6,853 nucleotides of DNA, taken from positions 1 through 6,853 of the forward strand of contig USAK01000051.1 in NCBI GenBank assembly GCA_900552565.1, given 5' to 3'. Below are positions 6,414 through 6,853 of this stretch, in pieces; positions within the stretch are counted from its first letter, which is position 1, and every line of letters begins with the position of its first letter. Under the pieces are notes generated by a model. The model did not search any database. It worked only from the letters and a program-made list of their open reading frames with translations, and was not told where the DNA came from. The position numbers were made by a program, and so were the translations under genes. The stretch is from an uncultured Selenomonas sp. (GTDB lineage: Bacteria; Bacillota; Negativicutes; Selenomonadales; Selenomonadaceae).

Positions 6414-6760
6414 TTATCCGTATGGTTCTGCGCCCCAGTTTGGGTTGCGCAGCATGGCGCGGCCTACGCCGATGAGGTCGGCGGCTCCTGCCTCGAGCAG
6501 CGCTTCTGCCTGCGAGGGAATCCGCACGCCTCCTGTGAGGATAACGGGGATATTTACCTGGGCCTTGACAGCTTCGCTCATATCGGCGAACCAGCCAGGC
6601 TCATTGTGACCTGGACGCTGGTAGACATGCAGGCCTCCGGAAAGGTCCAAGAGGTCGATGCCGGCACGTTCCAGAAGTTTTCCTGCCGCAGCGGCGTCTG
6701 CAAGTGAGCATCATCGGCAAATGAGAGCTGGTAAGGGTCTGCCTTACCCTGACGAGTCAC
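6414..6760 (-). pseudogene. 3' remnant of an old yellow enzyme (NADH:flavin oxidoreductase), frameshifted and truncated
   Basis: Read on the - strand, the stop TAA is at 6416-6414. The frame is open back to a TGA at 6713-6711 and encodes ADAAAAGKLLERAGIDLLDLSGG, then RPGHNEPGWF, then VILTGGVR and AADLIGVGRAMLRNPNW. The last two are the FMN-phosphate-binding end of the old yellow enzyme TIM barrel, a flavoprotein family that reduces activated double bonds with NAD(P)H. Upstream, a different frame gives PYQLSFADDAHL, which fits the residues expected just before ADAAAA, so one base appears lost near 6703-6706. At 6761 the reading frame meets an IS-like end. About 115 residues survive of a protein normally around 330-370, so the N-terminal two thirds are missing from this side. 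They may lie beyond the element, outside the window. The first half of the catalytic site is absent and function is unlikely. The upstream boundary is approximate. Confidence 0.65.
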
Positions 6761-6853
6761 TTGATACTCCCCACGGCTGAAACCGGGGGATTCTTGGGTC
6801 AACAACCACCGCACCGCCTCCGAAGAATTGGCGTCTTACACGATTTCCCCAAG
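6761..6853 (-). mobile_element. Right end of an IS200/IS605-type element (partial, runs off the window)
   Basis: On the - strand the sequence carries an imperfect hairpin (CCCCCGG, loop TTTCAG, CCGTGGGG; 6788-6767) preceded by AAGAAT and followed by GAGTAT and TCAA at 6764-6761. This matches the familiar right end of IS200/IS605-family transposons, where a subterminal hairpin is recognised by the transposase and the cut is made after a short tetranucleotide such as TCAA. In elements with TnpB, the same stretch is the 3' scaffold of the guide (omega) RNA. Upstream, the frame W-G-N-R-V-R followed by GGGAVVVDPRIPRF may be the C-terminus of a tnpB gene lying mainly beyond 6853. A second frame, SSEAVRWLLTQESPGFSRG, is also open over the hairpin, so the coding frame is uncertain. 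The element runs - strand, with the flavin oxidoreductase remnant just outside its right end. Confidence 0.6.

Overview
The window looks like chromosomal DNA of a diderm Firmicute of the Negativicutes, in the Selenomonas/Mitsuokella/Megamonas neighbourhood. This is inferred from a type V autotransporter with an outer-membrane beta-barrel sitting beside Firmicute-type genes (an aminopeptidase C and a YxjG/YxjH-like short MetE protein), moderately GC-rich coding DNA, good AGGAGG/GAGGTG ribosome binding sites and U-rich intrinsic terminators. No single gene fixes the genus.

Layout, left to right. Positions 53-243 hold a collapsed remnant of a cyclic-di-GMP signalling gene: a piece of EAL domain (AEGVET) joined out of frame to the last residues of a GGDEF domain, followed by a strong terminator (260-309). 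Then comes a likely two-gene operon on the + strand: a fructosamine/ketosamine-3-kinase family protein (379-1263) and, 43 bp later, aminopeptidase C / bleomycin hydrolase (1307-2617). After an AT-rich 128-bp gap lies an autotransporter reading frame (about 2695-4869) with an intact beta-helix passenger and intact barrel but no signal peptide. A 14-residue start peptide remains just upstream in another frame, so the gene appears decapitated. Two tandem hairpins end that unit (4887-4910 and 4920-4968). An intact YxjG/YxjH-like methionine-synthase-family gene (5069-6190) follows with its own leader, and ends in a long nested hairpin (6254-6303). On the - strand, the right edge holds the 3' part of an old-yellow-enzyme (NADH:flavin oxidoreductase) gene with a frameshift, abutting the right end of an IS200/IS605-type element that runs out of the window.

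Three genes (fructosamine kinase, pepC, YxjG-like) look intact and functional. Three others (EAL/GGDEF, autotransporter, flavin oxidoreductase) show decay by different routes: deletion plus frameshift, loss of the export signal, and frameshift plus IS-adjacent truncation. The kinase and PepC could act together on glycated proteins and peptides, but that is inference from adjacency.

I did not find a new defence, CRISPR or biosynthetic system. The most interesting unexplained signal is a near-identical 24-nt hairpin present at the 3' ends of two unrelated genes (4887-4910 and 6267-6290), the second nested inside a larger stem. It looks like a dispersed terminator module.
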